Shown here: in pieces, positions 49,521 through 62,938 of the stretch
Layout of the letters: each line of letters opens with the position of its first letter
Numbering within the stretch: the first letter of the stretch is position 1
Assembly (NCBI GenBank): GCA_900239685.1
Contig: OENT01000156.1
Location: 116,834 to 180,833 of the forward strand
Reading direction: 5' to 3'
Length of the DNA: 64,000 nt
Source of the DNA: Rotaria macrura
Taxonomy: Eukaryota > Rotifera > Eurotatoria > Philodinida > Philodinidae
The notes under the pieces: generated by a model
Database searches by the model: none
What the model saw: the letters and a program-made list of their open reading frames with translations, nothing else
Told to the model about the DNA's origin: nothing
Position numbers and translations under genes: made by a program

Positions 49521-51708
49521 ATGTATCCGAATCAACAGTACCCAGGACAAGGCGGAGGAGCTAATAATCCATATCCTCCACATCCTCAACAGCAACCTCA
49601 TAATGCTGGTGCTGCACAACAACCACCGTATGGTAATCCTGGACCTTACACTATTGGAGCTGGCTTAATGGGGTAACACATTATGTTTATTTTTTTTAGC
49701 AGTTAACGTTAGATAATCAAAGTAGGATATGAGAGATACAGATTGATACCAAATGAAAATTTAACATTTAAAAAAATTGACTTTTACACTTTTTTTTAAT
49801 AAATTCCTAAATTCATTAGTCGTTGAATCAAAAATTTTACATAACATATATACGTCATGTAGTTAGATTAGTCGACATAAAATACCTACTTAGCTGCATA
49901 CATTTCAATTGATAGCCACATTTCTGATTTCGTTCATCGACATCGTTCTTTTGTATATGCATGTTGACTTTCAATACAATTTGTTGAATGTGAATCACAT
50001 GAAAAAGCAATTTTCTGTCATTTGACTGAAACCGAAGCGTTTTACAGCTTAATACGAGCACATAAGGCTCGCTTGAAAATGTTATTTTATTCGCCATATC
50101 ATTCGTACGTAATTAAAGCGTACTGATGTTGAAAAATTTATAAAAATACAAACTATTATTCTTGCTAATATGCAAAAGAAATATGTAAAAACATTGAAAC
50201 GACAAATGAAAATTCGATTATCTATTCATTTTAGCGGTCCTCAATCAAACGCGTCTGCACCATACGGTGGTAATCAAGGTGGATATGGAGGCTCCGGCAA
50301 TCCATACTCGCAAAGTTCTCAATCTCATGGAAATCCTTATGCCCAAGGTGGCTATGGCAGTTCTGGCCCAGGTAGTGGTCCTGGTGGATATCCGCCTTCC
50401 GGTCAACAACCATATGGTGGCAATGCTCCACAAACTAATACTCCAGGCTCTGGATACCCTCCATCACAAAGCGGAGGCTATCAACCACGACCTGGTGCTT
50501 ATCCACCTTCGAGTGGTGGTTATCCGCCTTCCAGTGGTGGTTACCCCCCTTCTAGTGGTGGTTATCCGCCTTCCAGTGGTGGTTACCCCCCTTCTAGTGG
50601 TGGTTACCCCCCTTCCAGTGGTGGTTATCCGCCTTCCAGTGGTGGTTACCCCCCTTCTAGTGGTGGTTACCCCCCTAACAGTGGTGGTTATCCGCCTTCA
50701 AGTGGTGGTTATCCGCCTTCAAGCGGTGGTTATCCGCCTCCTAGTGGTGGTTTTTCAGGACAACAACCACCATATTCATCCCAGGGTGGTTCTATGTCGA
50801 ATGATCAACGTGCACAACTACTTAATCAAGTTATTCAAAGATATGAAATTAATCAACAAATAGCTTCACGTTTGCAGATACTTGGTAATTGTGAAATCGT
50901 TGTATTATGCGATGATTCCGGTAGTATGAATACACCTCTTACAGGTACTAATCAAACACGGTGGGATGAATTGAAATCTGTATGTAATCGATGATGTATT
51001 ATTTTTGAAGAAGTCATTTTTGCCTTTTTCTTACATAGCTGGTTAATACTGTCGTTGACATATGTTCAATTATGGATCCGAATGGTGTTGACGTTTATTT
51101 CCTGAATCGTGATCCTATGCTTAACATATCTAATGGACAGGCTGCACGTCATGCATTCAATTCACCACCACAAGGTTTAACTCCACTTGTACCAGCTTTA
51201 AGAAGAATTCTTGCGGCTAAACGTAGTTTATCATTTGAAAGAAAACTTCTGATTCTTATTGCTACGGATGGGTAGAGTATTGAAAATTGAAATCAATCGT
51301 CTTCGTTACTTTTAATGTTGCGTTACTTTTTTCGTTTTAGAGCACCAACAAATGAACACGGTCAAACGGATATTGGTACATTGGAAGCTGTTTTACGTAA
51401 TGAACGTACACCAAATACATATGTAACATTCTTGGCATGTACAGATGATCTTGATTCTGTGAATTATTTATCGAGCTGGGATAAATCAATGTCTAATGTG
51501 GATGTTATCGATGATTATCGTTCAGAACGAGCTGAAATTCAAAGAGTACGTGGACCAAGCTTTCCATTTTCTTTTGGTGATTATATTGTTAAAGCTTTAT
51601 TGGGTTCAGTAGATCCCTGGTAAATCTAGTTTTTATTTGATATTAAATTATATGGAACAATATTCTTTGTTTTACTTTAGGTTTGATTCACTAGATGAGC
51701 GTGCCTAA
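49521..51708 (+). CDS. von Willebrand factor A-domain protein with Pro/Gly/Tyr repeat N-terminus
   Basis: Five exons: 49521-49672, 50235-50979, 51039-51271, 51341-51619, 51681-51708; 478 aa. Residues 1-245 are low complexity (MYPNQQYPGQGG, GGYGGSGNPYSQ) and include twelve YPPSSGG heptads. After a short helical linker (AQLLNQVIQRYEINQQIASRL) comes a vWA domain, about 268-460. Its metal-ion-dependent adhesion site looks complete: DDSGSM with Asp278, Ser280 and Ser282, Thr347 in QGLTPL, and Asp376 in LIATDG. There is no signal peptide or membrane segment, so an intracellular vWA protein is likely. The Pro/Gly/Tyr-rich N-terminus resembles tails that mediate condensation or membrane association in other proteins; its job here is unknown. 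A very short last exon encodes FDSLDERA. Confidence 0.85.
50500..50751. repeat. 21-bp minisatellite encoding YPPSSGG
   Basis: Twelve tandem 21-bp units encode YPPSSGG with two variant units (YPPNSGG and YPPPSGG). Units differ mainly at synonymous sites such as tatccgcc versus taccccc, and variants alternate, which suggests expansion in multi-unit blocks. Confidence 0.9.
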
Positions 51709-53456
51709 ACTAAACTCTTATGGTATGGAAGAAAAAATCAAAGACTTCTGTTTTTCGCATATGTAAAAATAAGAACAAGATTTTAAAAAACAATTTTTGC
51801 TAACACAATTTAAAGTTATAATTGGCTAAAATGACTTAAAGAAAAAATCTCTTTTTTTCTACTATACTTAAATTACAAACATGCATTCAAAAGTACATCC
51901 ATCGATCTTTTAATTCATTTATGATATCTGAAAAATAAAAGACGTATCTTTTTTAAATAGTAGGACACATAAATATGAGTATAAACGCATATATGCAAGT
52001 TGGGGTTAACAAAAACTGAAACTTATTCCAAACGCATTGACCAAGGCAGACAAAAATGGTTACATTTAGTTGTTGCCAACGTTTTGTGCCTCTCGAAATA
52101 ATGTTGATGTCCGCAATTATCAGAATATGACAAGTTTAAATCGTTCGCAATTCTTTTTCAGTCTTCTTCAGGTTGACTCAAAACCTTTCTCATTTCCGTT
52201 CTCCACGATTAGCACATTCACGAAATCAAATAATCGGAAATCTTGTTCTGATTTTATTGCCTACGATATTGATCAGCATTTACTTCCTTTTCTAGTTTAT
52301 CTGCAGTCAAATCTTTTGCATTCATCTATTCGTATATTAATATGGTTTTCGCCTCAGTGTATTTCTTAGACTAATTAAAACTAAGAAATGATTTTAAATT
52401 ATGATGATTATTTAACAAATAATCACTTATCTCATGACACTTTATATGTAATGCGATAAAAATTCCTGTTCAAATCGTTGTTAACATTTCTCGCTGAAAT
52501 CTATTTACATGATGATTTGCCTTTATGTCGGTAAACATTTCCCACAGCGCGACGTGCAGAGATGCTATATTACCTGCAACAACGGAGATTTTCTGAATTT
52601 TGCAACTTTTTTTTACAAATATCTACGGATTTCTTCTCATAATAAGCTTTTGTATTATCTTCTCATTTCCGTCGAAATCTAACTTTCTAAATTATTTGAA
52701 TACCAACGGACGAAAGTTTCAACATAGTTGTGACTATTTTTTCATATAAGTTACAGCTAAGTGTATTGCTACTGTTGTGGGTTGCTCTTGACGTAACATG
52801 GACCAATGGATTATTTTTGCCGCTGTGATCTAATCCCCAATTCAAACCTCCACATCCTAAACGAACGTGTTAACTGTTCTTCTACTGAATTTCAACGTAA
52901 CAATCAATAACTTACACGGACTTGCCTTTCTATTTTATTGTTTCTTTGTTTGAAAAAGAATTGAATTTCAGCTTTATAATCTGAAAAATCCGGGTGTATC
53001 ATCAAGAAGTCTCAAGAAATTACTGCTCGACATAAGAAGAAGCTGGATGATCTCTTCAATTGATCAATAAAACATACTCTTGCCTCTGTCATTCAAGCAC
53101 CGATATAAAATTTAAAATTCACATTCTTCTAAGATCACAAGACAAAATGTACTAATCATCTAAAAATTTTTATTTTACTAATATAATGTCATTCTTCTTC
53201 TAGTATGGAGAAACAAAAAAAAAGACTCGTGCACATTTAATGTCGTTAGATTAACATTATCTTTTACCTTTATCTTTGTTTTAAAGTAGCATTTCAGTGT
53301 AGCATAATATATTATGATCGACTTTGCTTTTTCACTATTATTCTTATTGTTTAGTTCTGACTGGTATCATAGAGATTGATAAAGAAAGATCGATCAACAT
53401 TGATTTTGATTCTCACTATTTACTACATATCATCATTGTAGCAAAGATTGGAAAAT
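51709..53456. other. Intergenic region
   Basis: AT-rich sequence between the vWA gene and the proposed first exon of the gamma-glutamyltransferase gene. Open frames of up to 99 codons lack motif or splice support. No RNA gene or mobile element is recognised. Confidence 0.5.
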
Positions 53457-56400
53457 ATGGTGTTTCTAAAAGGTCTACTCTCAACCAGGTAAGCAAATAC
53501 GATATGAAAAAATAAGTATCAAGTACAGATTTCTGGGTTGTACATGACTTTAAAAACTATATAATCTATCTATTGTTTGCTATCACGAAAACTCACATAT
53601 GAATGATGCTGCTACATCAAAAATCGATTCCGATCCAATAGTGTTTATTTGTTTTTGTTTTCAATAGAGCAGAAAAAAATCATTATTGTTGACATTAGAC
53701 AAAGATCGATGTACTTTGTGTTTCAAGTTGTTTTTTCACCGTCGAACGTATTATATTTTTGAATTTAAATGAAGTAAAGATGTAGTATTTAAAAAGACAA
53801 GCCGAAAAAGGAACTTCATCCGATCTTGATCTTTTTGCTAAGTTATTCAAACGGCTCTTTATTTGTTCAAGCAATTATTATGTCACTTAGTATTCAGTTT
53901 CTCACTTATTGCAGATCAAAATATCATTATGAATGAATAGTATTTCTCATCTTTAAAACATAAACGAATTGAGCTTACAATTTCTAAATTCATATACGGG
54001 AAAGCATACCCTGGTTTCACCTGAACGATAAATCAAATCTGTAGAACAATTAGAAACATTGATAAGACGTACACAGTACGTTTAAGAATAGAAGCAAAAA
54101 ACAGATAAGCGAAGCATGTTCAGATAACTATGATGCTACATACATCTTCAATGATAATTAAAATTTTATCAAACGCCGTTTTTCGATCATGTAGATTTCT
54201 ATGCAACAAACTGAATCTACGTCAATTCATTACTGAAAGTTCAATATTGAATTTAATCTTGAAAATATATATTCCTTTACGATTACATGTTACACCACTT
54301 TACCAACGATAAATTATCTTTCAAAAGCGAAGGTAGATTATGGTTGTACTTTTTTGAAGTACAATTGAAAACGGGAATATCGAGTCACAAGACCAAATAA
54401 TCGCTCCTGCCTCTTTCCTCTTATGTTGTTGAAAAGATCTTAAAGGTGTAACTACGTAGGTGACCGAGATTTCAATGTACCTTTACATATTTTATTCAAG
54501 TAGTATCTCACTCGAGTGCTTGAACAGCATTTTAACGACATTTAATGATCAATGAAAGGAGTCATATTGTGTTTGACAATTTAATTTTCCAGAGATTGAG
54601 TGAATAGCTGTGTTTTTATTGTGATTTGAACTAAAATATATAGATTCACTTTTCTATTTTCGACTAGACGACAAAAATTTATCGTCATTACTGCTGCTGT
54701 ATCTATTCTTGCTATCAGTGGTGTTATAGTTGGTCTTGTCGTTGGTTTAAAAACATGTGAGTATATGCGTTATAGTTAGCTACTAATTGCTTCACAATTA
54801 GTTGCTTATTTTATATAACATTCAAAAAGATATTATTCAAAGGTTATCGCTTAATTCAAATACTCGTTCAGAATAGTTTTGTGAAGTAGTCTATGTATAG
54901 ACCGCATAAACATATTATGTTCAATGGACAAACAAATCCTATGATAAATTCATCGAATCTGTAGAATATATTTTTAAATAGAGAATAGACGATGTTCAAT
55001 GGATTTCAATGTATCATCAAGAAGATTGAACAAATAAAATTCGAAATACTCATGTTGCTATTAGGAGAAAGTAGGGAATAGGTTCAAATAATATTTTAGT
55101 AAAATCGTTCATTGATAATCTCTCAATATTTTCTTTAGTATGAAAATCACTGTCAATTTAATAGTTCATGATTTTATATTATATTGTTATCTCTTTGCAC
55201 TAAGCGTTCTATGAAGACTTATCCTTAGTATTTATTTTACATATAGTCTCAACTATTTTCTTTTCCTCTATCAATAATACATGGTACTCTAGGAAAGCTT
55301 CTAAACGGGATTTACTTTCCATTTGAAACTTGATAAAGCTATTGAATGTTTAATATGTTGTGAAGTTCTTGGAAACAAGAGGTTGCTTGAATATCTTAGT
55401 ATTATTCATCTGCTTTGCAAAGACTAATTTCAAAACTAATTTTATTACAGATCCTTAGATACGAGTCCAGAGAGAATTTTAAGTACATGAGAAAGCAGGG
55501 CTTGAGCTCCACCCTATACAATCATTTTGCAGTTCGGAAATGTGAAGTCAAAGTCTTTGAAACTGTTTATACATGTTACGGTATTAAATTGATGATCGTC
55601 ACGACACGTTGTTATCTTACATAGTCGGTAATTTCAATATACATACATCAACCAACGTTTTTTGTAAATAATTAACTAACTAATTAGAATACTATGTGAA
55701 TTATCTATAATCATGAAAATCAATTGAATCAAAAGAATGCATCTAAGAAAGTTCTTGCATTTGTGAAGCAAAAGTTTTTAAAACTTATTTCATGTGAATA
55801 ATATTTTTGACGCACATCTTCTGTTGACCGTTAAATTCATTTAGCTGTCTCGAACAGTGAGGAGCAAGTTTGCGGTGCCGGTCATGAAACATACGTTATA
55901 GATGGTTCATCCATTCTCGGAAAATATTCCAGAGCAGCCGTTGCTGCTGATAATGTTGAATGCTCAAAAATCGGACGAATGATCTTAGAAAAGAATGGTA
56001 CAACCATGGATGCTGCTTTAGCCGCCGCCATTTGTAATGGCGTTATGAATGCACATTCAATGGGTATTGGTGGTGGGTGTGTTATAACAGTTTATTCGAA
56101 GTAAACAAGGAAACTACATATTTTTATTTCGAAACTTTATTTTTCTCATTACATGCCATTCGTAGGGAAAGAAACAAAGCGTATAGTATAATTGGAGTAA
56201 GTGAAAGATAGCGACTAATAGTATGTTGTGTAAAATATCCAAGCATTTTAGCGAGAAAAAGCACCATTAGCAGCTAATTCGACGATGTTTGTCGGTCGAG
56301 AGAACATGTCGGTTGCAGGTAAGAATTTCCTTATAGAATAATTAGAACTCAACGAAGCTTGTACTGAAGGTGGATTAGCCATTGGTGTACCCGGTGAACT

Positions 56401-58099
56401 ACGAGCATATAAAAAGGCTTATGAAGAATTCGGTGGAGGTATAACATGGAGAGAACTATTTGAGCCAACAATTCAATTATGTCGAGGTGGTTTTCTTGTT
56501 AGTGAAGCACAAGCTACAGCTATTAGGCAGACAAGACGCGTTATTCTTGACGATCCTACACTAAGGTTTATACGGAATATATTGTTTAAAAAAGTTGAGG
56601 ATAAATAAGAATATTTGTCTAGCGAACTTTTTATCAAAAATCCGAGTACAAATGAATTATATGGGGCTGGTGACATAATGAAAAGACCCAAATTAGCTGA
56701 CACACTCGAAATAATAGCCGATCAAGGTCCTGATGTTTTCTATACTGGAGTTTTAGCTGATAGAATTGTTGAGGAAGTTCAGTCTCGAGGTGGCATTATA
56801 ACAAAACAGGATCTTGCCGATTATGATGTTGATTTTAGAGAAGCTTTGAGTATTGATCTTAATGGTACATTTACAGCATATACAACACATGCACCTACCA
56901 GTGGACCAATCCTTACATTTATTTTGAATATTCTTCAAGGTATAGAAATATTTATCTAGAACAGAAAATTGTCTTTGGATACAGGTTGTTTAACAAGGTT
57001 TCGATGTCAATGAAAATGACTTACAACATTTATCAAGATCTTCTCTATTTTATCATCGTCTTATTGAGGCATTTAAATTTGCTTATGCCAAACGAAGTGA
57101 ACTTGGAGATCCATTAAAGATAAATATTACTGAAGTAGGAAAAATGAAAATCTTAACCTAGATCTTTCAATCATAACAAACATCAAAATATTTTTAGCTT
57201 ATTCATAATTTAACTTCTAGAGAATATGCACGGGATATTCGATCACGCATCAAGTATGCGAAGCAATCTAATGAAAATCGTACGCATTGATTTTATCCGA
57301 TTTCGTTTTTTCTTCAGCGATGATAAAACATTTGGTTTTGAATATTACGGTGGAACATGGCTAGATAAAATGACAACAGGAACAGCACATATATCGGTGG
57401 TTGGACTTGATGGTGATGCTGTAGCATTAACATCAACAATTAATCTCTAGTATAATTTTTCTAATAGGTTGATTTCATTAAAGATATATATGTGCTTGTT
57501 GTTCTTGTATCTATTTAGTTTCGGTTCAAAAGTTGTTGGTCGCCATACAAATATTATTTATAATGATGAAATGGATGATTTTTCAACTCCAAATACAACT
57601 AATGCTTTTGGTGTTCCAGCAAGTCCAGCTAATTTTATAGCACCAGGAAAACGACCGGTTTCATCGATGGCCCCATTGATTGTAATCGAAAAGGGAAATC
57701 AACGTATACAACAAGTTTTAGGTGCTAGTGGTGGCACTAGAATAACAACAACGATAGCTCAAATTGCCATGCTTAATTTATGGTTTAATGAAGATATTAA
57801 AAAAGCCATTGATTTGCCACGTCTTCATTCACAATTACTACCACAAGAAGTCATTGCTGAAAATGGTTTCAATTATGTAAGTATGCTTTTATCGATAGAT
57901 TATTTAGGAAGTTGTTTGCTTTTGATTCATCATTCTAATTTAGGACATATTAAAACAGTTGAGTGATCGTGGTCATAATATAACATGCGGTGCGTATGGT
58001 GGTTCTACTGTACAAGGTATTGAATGGCGTGATACAGTCAATCAATATTGGGCTAACTGTGATATACGTAAAGGCGGTGCACCTGATGGAATATCTTGA
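53457..58099 (+). CDS. Gamma-glutamyltransferase (glutathione hydrolase)
   Basis: Exons 54668-54756, 55845-56100, 56166-56196, 56252-56318, 56370-56565, 56623-56939, 56998-57134, 57198-57253, 57318-57449, 57519-57876, 57944-58099, plus a proposed first exon 53457-53488; about 608 aa. This type II membrane ectoenzyme cleaves the gamma-glutamyl bond of glutathione and transfers or hydrolyses the glutamyl group. The N-terminus has one membrane anchor (ITAAVSILAISGVIVGLVVG). Family blocks follow: SRAAVAADNVECSKIGR, MNAHSMGIGGG, GVPGELRAY, YHRLIEAFKFAYAKRSELGD, TGTAHISVV, TSTINLYFGSKV, NDEMDDFS and RLHSQLLP. The threonine of TGTAH (about residue 416) is the predicted autocleavage nucleophile; the preceding pair is Thr-Gly where Gly-Gly is common. 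Exon 4 is 31 nt. The first exon is chosen because its ATG follows an in-frame stop and its phase-2 GTAAGC donor joins in frame; it is uncertain and would leave a 1.2-kb intron. AATAAA near 58229 is a possible poly(A) signal. Confidence 0.88.
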
Positions 58100-60844
58100 A
58101 AAATAATTTATGGATATTTTTTTATTCAGTTTTTTTTTCAAACGATATTCGAAGATAATTGACATGCAAATCTTCACCTAAATTAGTGAATAGCTTCTAT
58201 CTGTTTTATAAAACAAAATAAAAAATATCAAATAAAGACATATATCGATATAACCCTTTCAGAAAAGTAGAAGAATAAATCTCACATTATTATACATGAA
58301 TACAAAGAGCCTTTAGGTGAAACTTGAAGTGACACGATTAGTTAGATATTTGACATTTATTTTGATTAGTTTAATACAGAGAAAAAGATTAATTTCATCC
58401 GTAGTAAAACACATTGATCGATATTGGTCATCGATAATGTGCAGAAATCAATTTTTTCTATTAGTCAATTCAAAATACAGTGTGATGTAATGAATCTTAG
58501 TACAGCTCTTCTAATTATAATGATCTGCATGATACAGTAAAGTGTACGTGTCTGAGTCTTCGAACGTTTAAGTTTTTTTTTCGTGTGAATGCAATAAACA
58601 GGGAAATTGAATATGCAGACAGAGAGTACATAGTATAACCGAGAATAGTATTACAATGAATAGTTAATTCTTTATCCCTTTCTTTGTGTCGAAATTTCCA
58701 GAATCGATAAGTATTTTATGCTTTTCAGTTCTTGGCGCGATGATCTTTTGAAATGGTCAGAGAATCTTCACTGTGCTTAAGTCATTGATGTTCGACAGTG
58801 CCAACAAGTTCAGGTATCTCCTCGAATAGCAAGTCTGTATCTGCTGTACATCTATGTCTACAATCATTATTTTTCTGTATTCCTCATTACTGATCATTTC
58901 ACTGAATCGTGTGGCAAGTAGATGTTTATGGCACTCATACATCAGTATATAGAATAAATTCTTTTTTTTTTCAAAGCAGTTCAAACGATAATATAATTAT
59001 TTGGAACGTTCAATATATTTACTATCAGTGTGATTATCCAGCTAAATAATGTTATTCTATCATATACATAATGACATGTTCGTTATGCGATAGAAAAAAA
59101 AATATCATAGAACATCATTTGTATTTTATGCTTGCTTTTCATTTTGGAAGATCGAATTACTTGTTTTTCTAATCTGAATGTCATGGAAAAATTCTTATTT
59201 CTAATTTCTTAGACGAAATGAGAAATGTGAGCAACTATGTCAAATGCCGTACTTCACGTCCAAGCTTACCTGTTTCAGTAAAGAAAAAGTGAATGCAAGT
59301 ATGAAACTAACATCAATATTCTAGTAAGAATACGGGACTGCATCATTTAGAAATTTTAATACAATTAGAAAAAATTAAATTGTCAATGAAGACAAGATAT
59401 AGATCTTCAATGATTAAAGATTCATCATCGTGCTTACATTTGATATTAATTGGTATGTTAAGTATTATCTCGAAAAGATCTGAAGGTGTTCGTTCTTAAA
59501 TATTTCAAACAAAGTTTTGGATCGAAGCTTGATTGACTTTTTTCTGCTGAGATTCTAACTGGTATTTATTTTTTTAATGTTCTTGTCAGGATCTTACCCT
59601 GAAAATGTCTCGTATGCAATAGTTCATCGAGTATTTAAGAATTGATTGTTAGCATAACTCTCGAGTTTTTCAACAGTATTTTGATTTGTTCTTTTGCTAC
59701 TATACTTCATTTGTTTTTGAACGAATAATACATCAAATCTACGGATCCTGTAGAGATTTAATTAACTTTACAATGCATAGCACAAATGTGATGTTCGACA
59801 TGAATCTAAGTCAACTAACAGTATAGTAACCCCAAGTTGATGATTGATAGATGATATGTAGATAAATCTGTAAACAAAATATTTCGAGGTCACCTTGACT
59901 ATTTATTGTTTATTCAAAAGCAAAACGTTTATGGAAGTATAAAAGTAAAAATGTTGACGAATAAAAGAAAAAAGAGTTGTTCTACAATTCAAATTCATGT
60001 TAAATATCAAGAAACTATCAATTGATTTGCGCTTGAACCTTGTCTAATATTTCATTTAGAATTCAATCTTATTCTTATTGTATGATGTAGATTAGTTCGC
60101 AAGTCGGTGTCCTGCATAAGTATAAACTACGACATTTAGTTTTTTCGATAAAACAGAAACACGCAAAACAAGTAAGAGAAAGGATTCAGCCAATTTGTAT
60201 TTACACAATCGTGAAAATACAAAATGAGGTCAATGTTTTTTCATACATTCTTATCGCTTAACTTTTTCCTTTCTTGCTGTTCTAAGTAAAAGCATATCAT
60301 AATACGCAGCCCACTCTGTTCGTTTACATCATAAATTATTTCTATAAATAAATGAAGTACAATTATGTGAAAAATAGAACGAGGGAGAAAATTTAATTAA
60401 TTTTAATTCTATATTAACCTTCAGTTTTATGAAAAAAAACTATCTATGAATAGCATGACTGAATTTGATGCATAAATGAAAAATTAATAATACTTGACGT
60501 TTGTCTATTACAATACCTTGTTCTTTTTATCTTTCGAGCTCTGAAAAAGACACGTATTTATTCATAAGCATGTTTAATATCTACCTAGAATTATCAAGGA
60601 TCGTCTACCTCTCAATACGTGTCGTCTCTACGAAAGAAGTGTAAAGTATGAAATTAAAGAACAGAACACATAACTAATGACAAAATAAATACGATACTAA
60701 CGAATGATAACGTTTTTACACTATTTTCATGTCCAAAAATTACAACTGAGATACTTTCAATATGATTTTATAATGATAATAAACTGAACGTCCTGATTTT
60801 GAATTCTATGAATAGTAAAATTAAAACGATATCATCTCGATCTG
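58100..60844. other. Intergenic, tail-to-tail, 2.7 kb
   Basis: AT-rich sequence between the 3' ends of the gamma-glutamyltransferase and ART-TPR genes. No coding pattern, RNA gene or clear repeat is recognised. Confidence 0.55.
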
Positions 60845-62938
60845 TCATCGAATGAGATTCTTCTGAAGTTTCAACGATATGCATTCAATATGTTGTTCAA
60901 TTTGTATGACATCTGGATGTGTGCTAGATAAAACTTGATGATAGATACTAACAGCTTTATCGTAATAAGATAAAGCCTTTTTTAATTGTCCTCTTTGTTC
61001 ACATATAAAACCAATACCACAGTAGCTGACAGCAATTTCTGGATGTAAAGCGTGAAGTGTATTTTGTAAAAGTTTCAATGATATAGTATAATGTTCGAGT
61101 GCTAGATCATATTGACCAAGACATAAATAAATAATAGCTATATTATTATGTGATATGCCTAAATCAGGTTGATTAACTGATAGATTCTTTTGACGAATAG
61201 CTAATGCTTTTTGATGACATTCAAGCGCATCAGCATAATTTTCTTGTTTTTGATATATTCCACCTAGATTTGTATAACAAGTAGCTACTTGTGAATGGTT
61301 TTCATCGTAAGCTCTAGCAGTTATTGCCAATGCTTGATAGTAGGCCGATAGTGCTTGTTTATAATTTGATTTATCAAAATAAATCTTGCCAATACAATTA
61401 TAACTATCAGCTATACTTAGATCGTCGTCTTTTAATATTATTAATCTAATATCTAAAGACTTTTGATGTAATTTAAGACTTTTATCATGGCAGTTTTTCT
61501 CCATTTCTATACATCCTAATGCATAATAACTATCGGCAAGAATTTGAGAGTCATTGTATGATTCGTTAAGTAATCGTGTAAAGAAATTTTCAGCTTCATT
61601 CAATTGACCTATTTTTCTTGTAAAATTTCCAAAAGCAAGTACACTTGGTTTTTCAGCATCGTCATCAAGTCCGAACGATTGAAAAATATTTTTCAATTGT
61701 TGATCATTATCTCGACATAATGAGAGTCGCACAATCCATAGTTCATCGGTCTGACGATGAATGTTATGTAAACGAAAAATAGATCCTAGTGTAAACACGA
61801 CTTCTCCAGATTGCTGAAAACAACCACTCGATTTAACAAATCCAAATGGTTTTCTTGAATTATGACACGAATCAGCATCAAGCTCAAATATAACACGCTC
61901 GAGTTCATTCGAAGATGATGTTTGATCAAGAAGGAGTACAGCTAATTCACGATGAATAGTTGTTGAGAAAAAGGAATTCATTGAAATTAAATGACCAATA
62001 GAATTTCTCAACAGAACTACTTCTTCTTTTGTCATCCATTGACTTCGATAAACTCGAATAGGTAATGCACATTGATTTTCAAGGATTGTTTGACGAATAT
62101 CATGAATAAAAAATCGGAAAAGAAACAAAAGATCCGTATTTTTTGTTCGAAGAGCTTTATCTAACATTCGATACATGAATGAATCTCTCGTATACCAATA
62201 AAGAGCTTTTTCCGATGAATAATTCTTTTGAAATTCTTGTATAAGTTTTAGTTCATTATGAATTCCACTGTATTGTTTTTTACAAAGATGAACTAACCTA
62301 TTTCTATCAGTCTTCATTGGTCTCAATCGAAGTAGAGCATCAATTAACAATTGTGTGTAAATAAAATTATCATTATAGATATTATTTGATGATTCATGGT
62401 ATGTTTTCGTTTGAAAAATACTTATCGACAATTGCTCGTTGACTAGATTTTTAGATCGTTTTGAACGTTCTAGTAAAACTTTATCAATCAATTCATCAAA
62501 TTGTGAAACAACCTCTTTAACCTAAAGTCGCAAAATAACAAAAAAATATACGGCGTAATTTTCTGTTTTTTTTGTTCTCCAATTATTTTTTAGTATTACC
62601 TTTTTGTATTGCCTAACCCATTCTTCATTGGTTGTTGTATCTAAAGAATAGATATAAATTGATGCGATTTGTCGAAGTTCATGAATGTGAGGTATTATTC
62701 CTTGAGCTAATTCATCGCCGACAATTAATATAAGTCGTTCATCTTGTGATACAGATCGAATATAATCTTCACATTTGCTCACATTTTCAAATGTTTTTAA
62801 ATGATCAATTGAAGATCGGATTAATGTTTGACCATGTCTATTTATTTTAGATGTATTTACCAAACTATCAAGCCATATCAAAGGATAGACGGTAGAAATC
62901 TTATTTTCATTTCTCATTGGATTTATAACAGCTCCCAT
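60845..62938 (-). CDS. ADP-ribosyltransferase (ART) domain protein with TPR repeats
   Basis: Two exons: 62938-62600 and 62521-60845; 671 aa. The N-terminal about 125 residues form a domain seen in many bdelloid ART proteins (LILIVGDELAQGIIPHIHEL). The ART fold spans about 180-375. The NAD-binding arginine is in RVYRSQ (about 272), the STS-type motif is NSFFSTT (about 296-300), and the catalytic glutamate is in SGEVVF (about 353). R-S-E-type ARTs modify arginine when the loop reads ExE; here the position two before Glu is Ser, so the target may differ or activity may be weak. Kinesin-light-chain-like TPRs follow from about 406 to 663, with typical units such as YTNLGGIYQKQENYADALEC, and probably bind a partner. 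The gene is compact with one intron. ATG 62938 follows other possible starts (GTG) and gives MGAVINP, a possible myristoylation signal. The physiological substrate is unknown. Confidence 0.9.

Noticed and set aside
52070..52369. 99-codon frame
   Set aside because: It begins with TTG, has no domain, and lacks splice or codon patterns like neighbouring genes.
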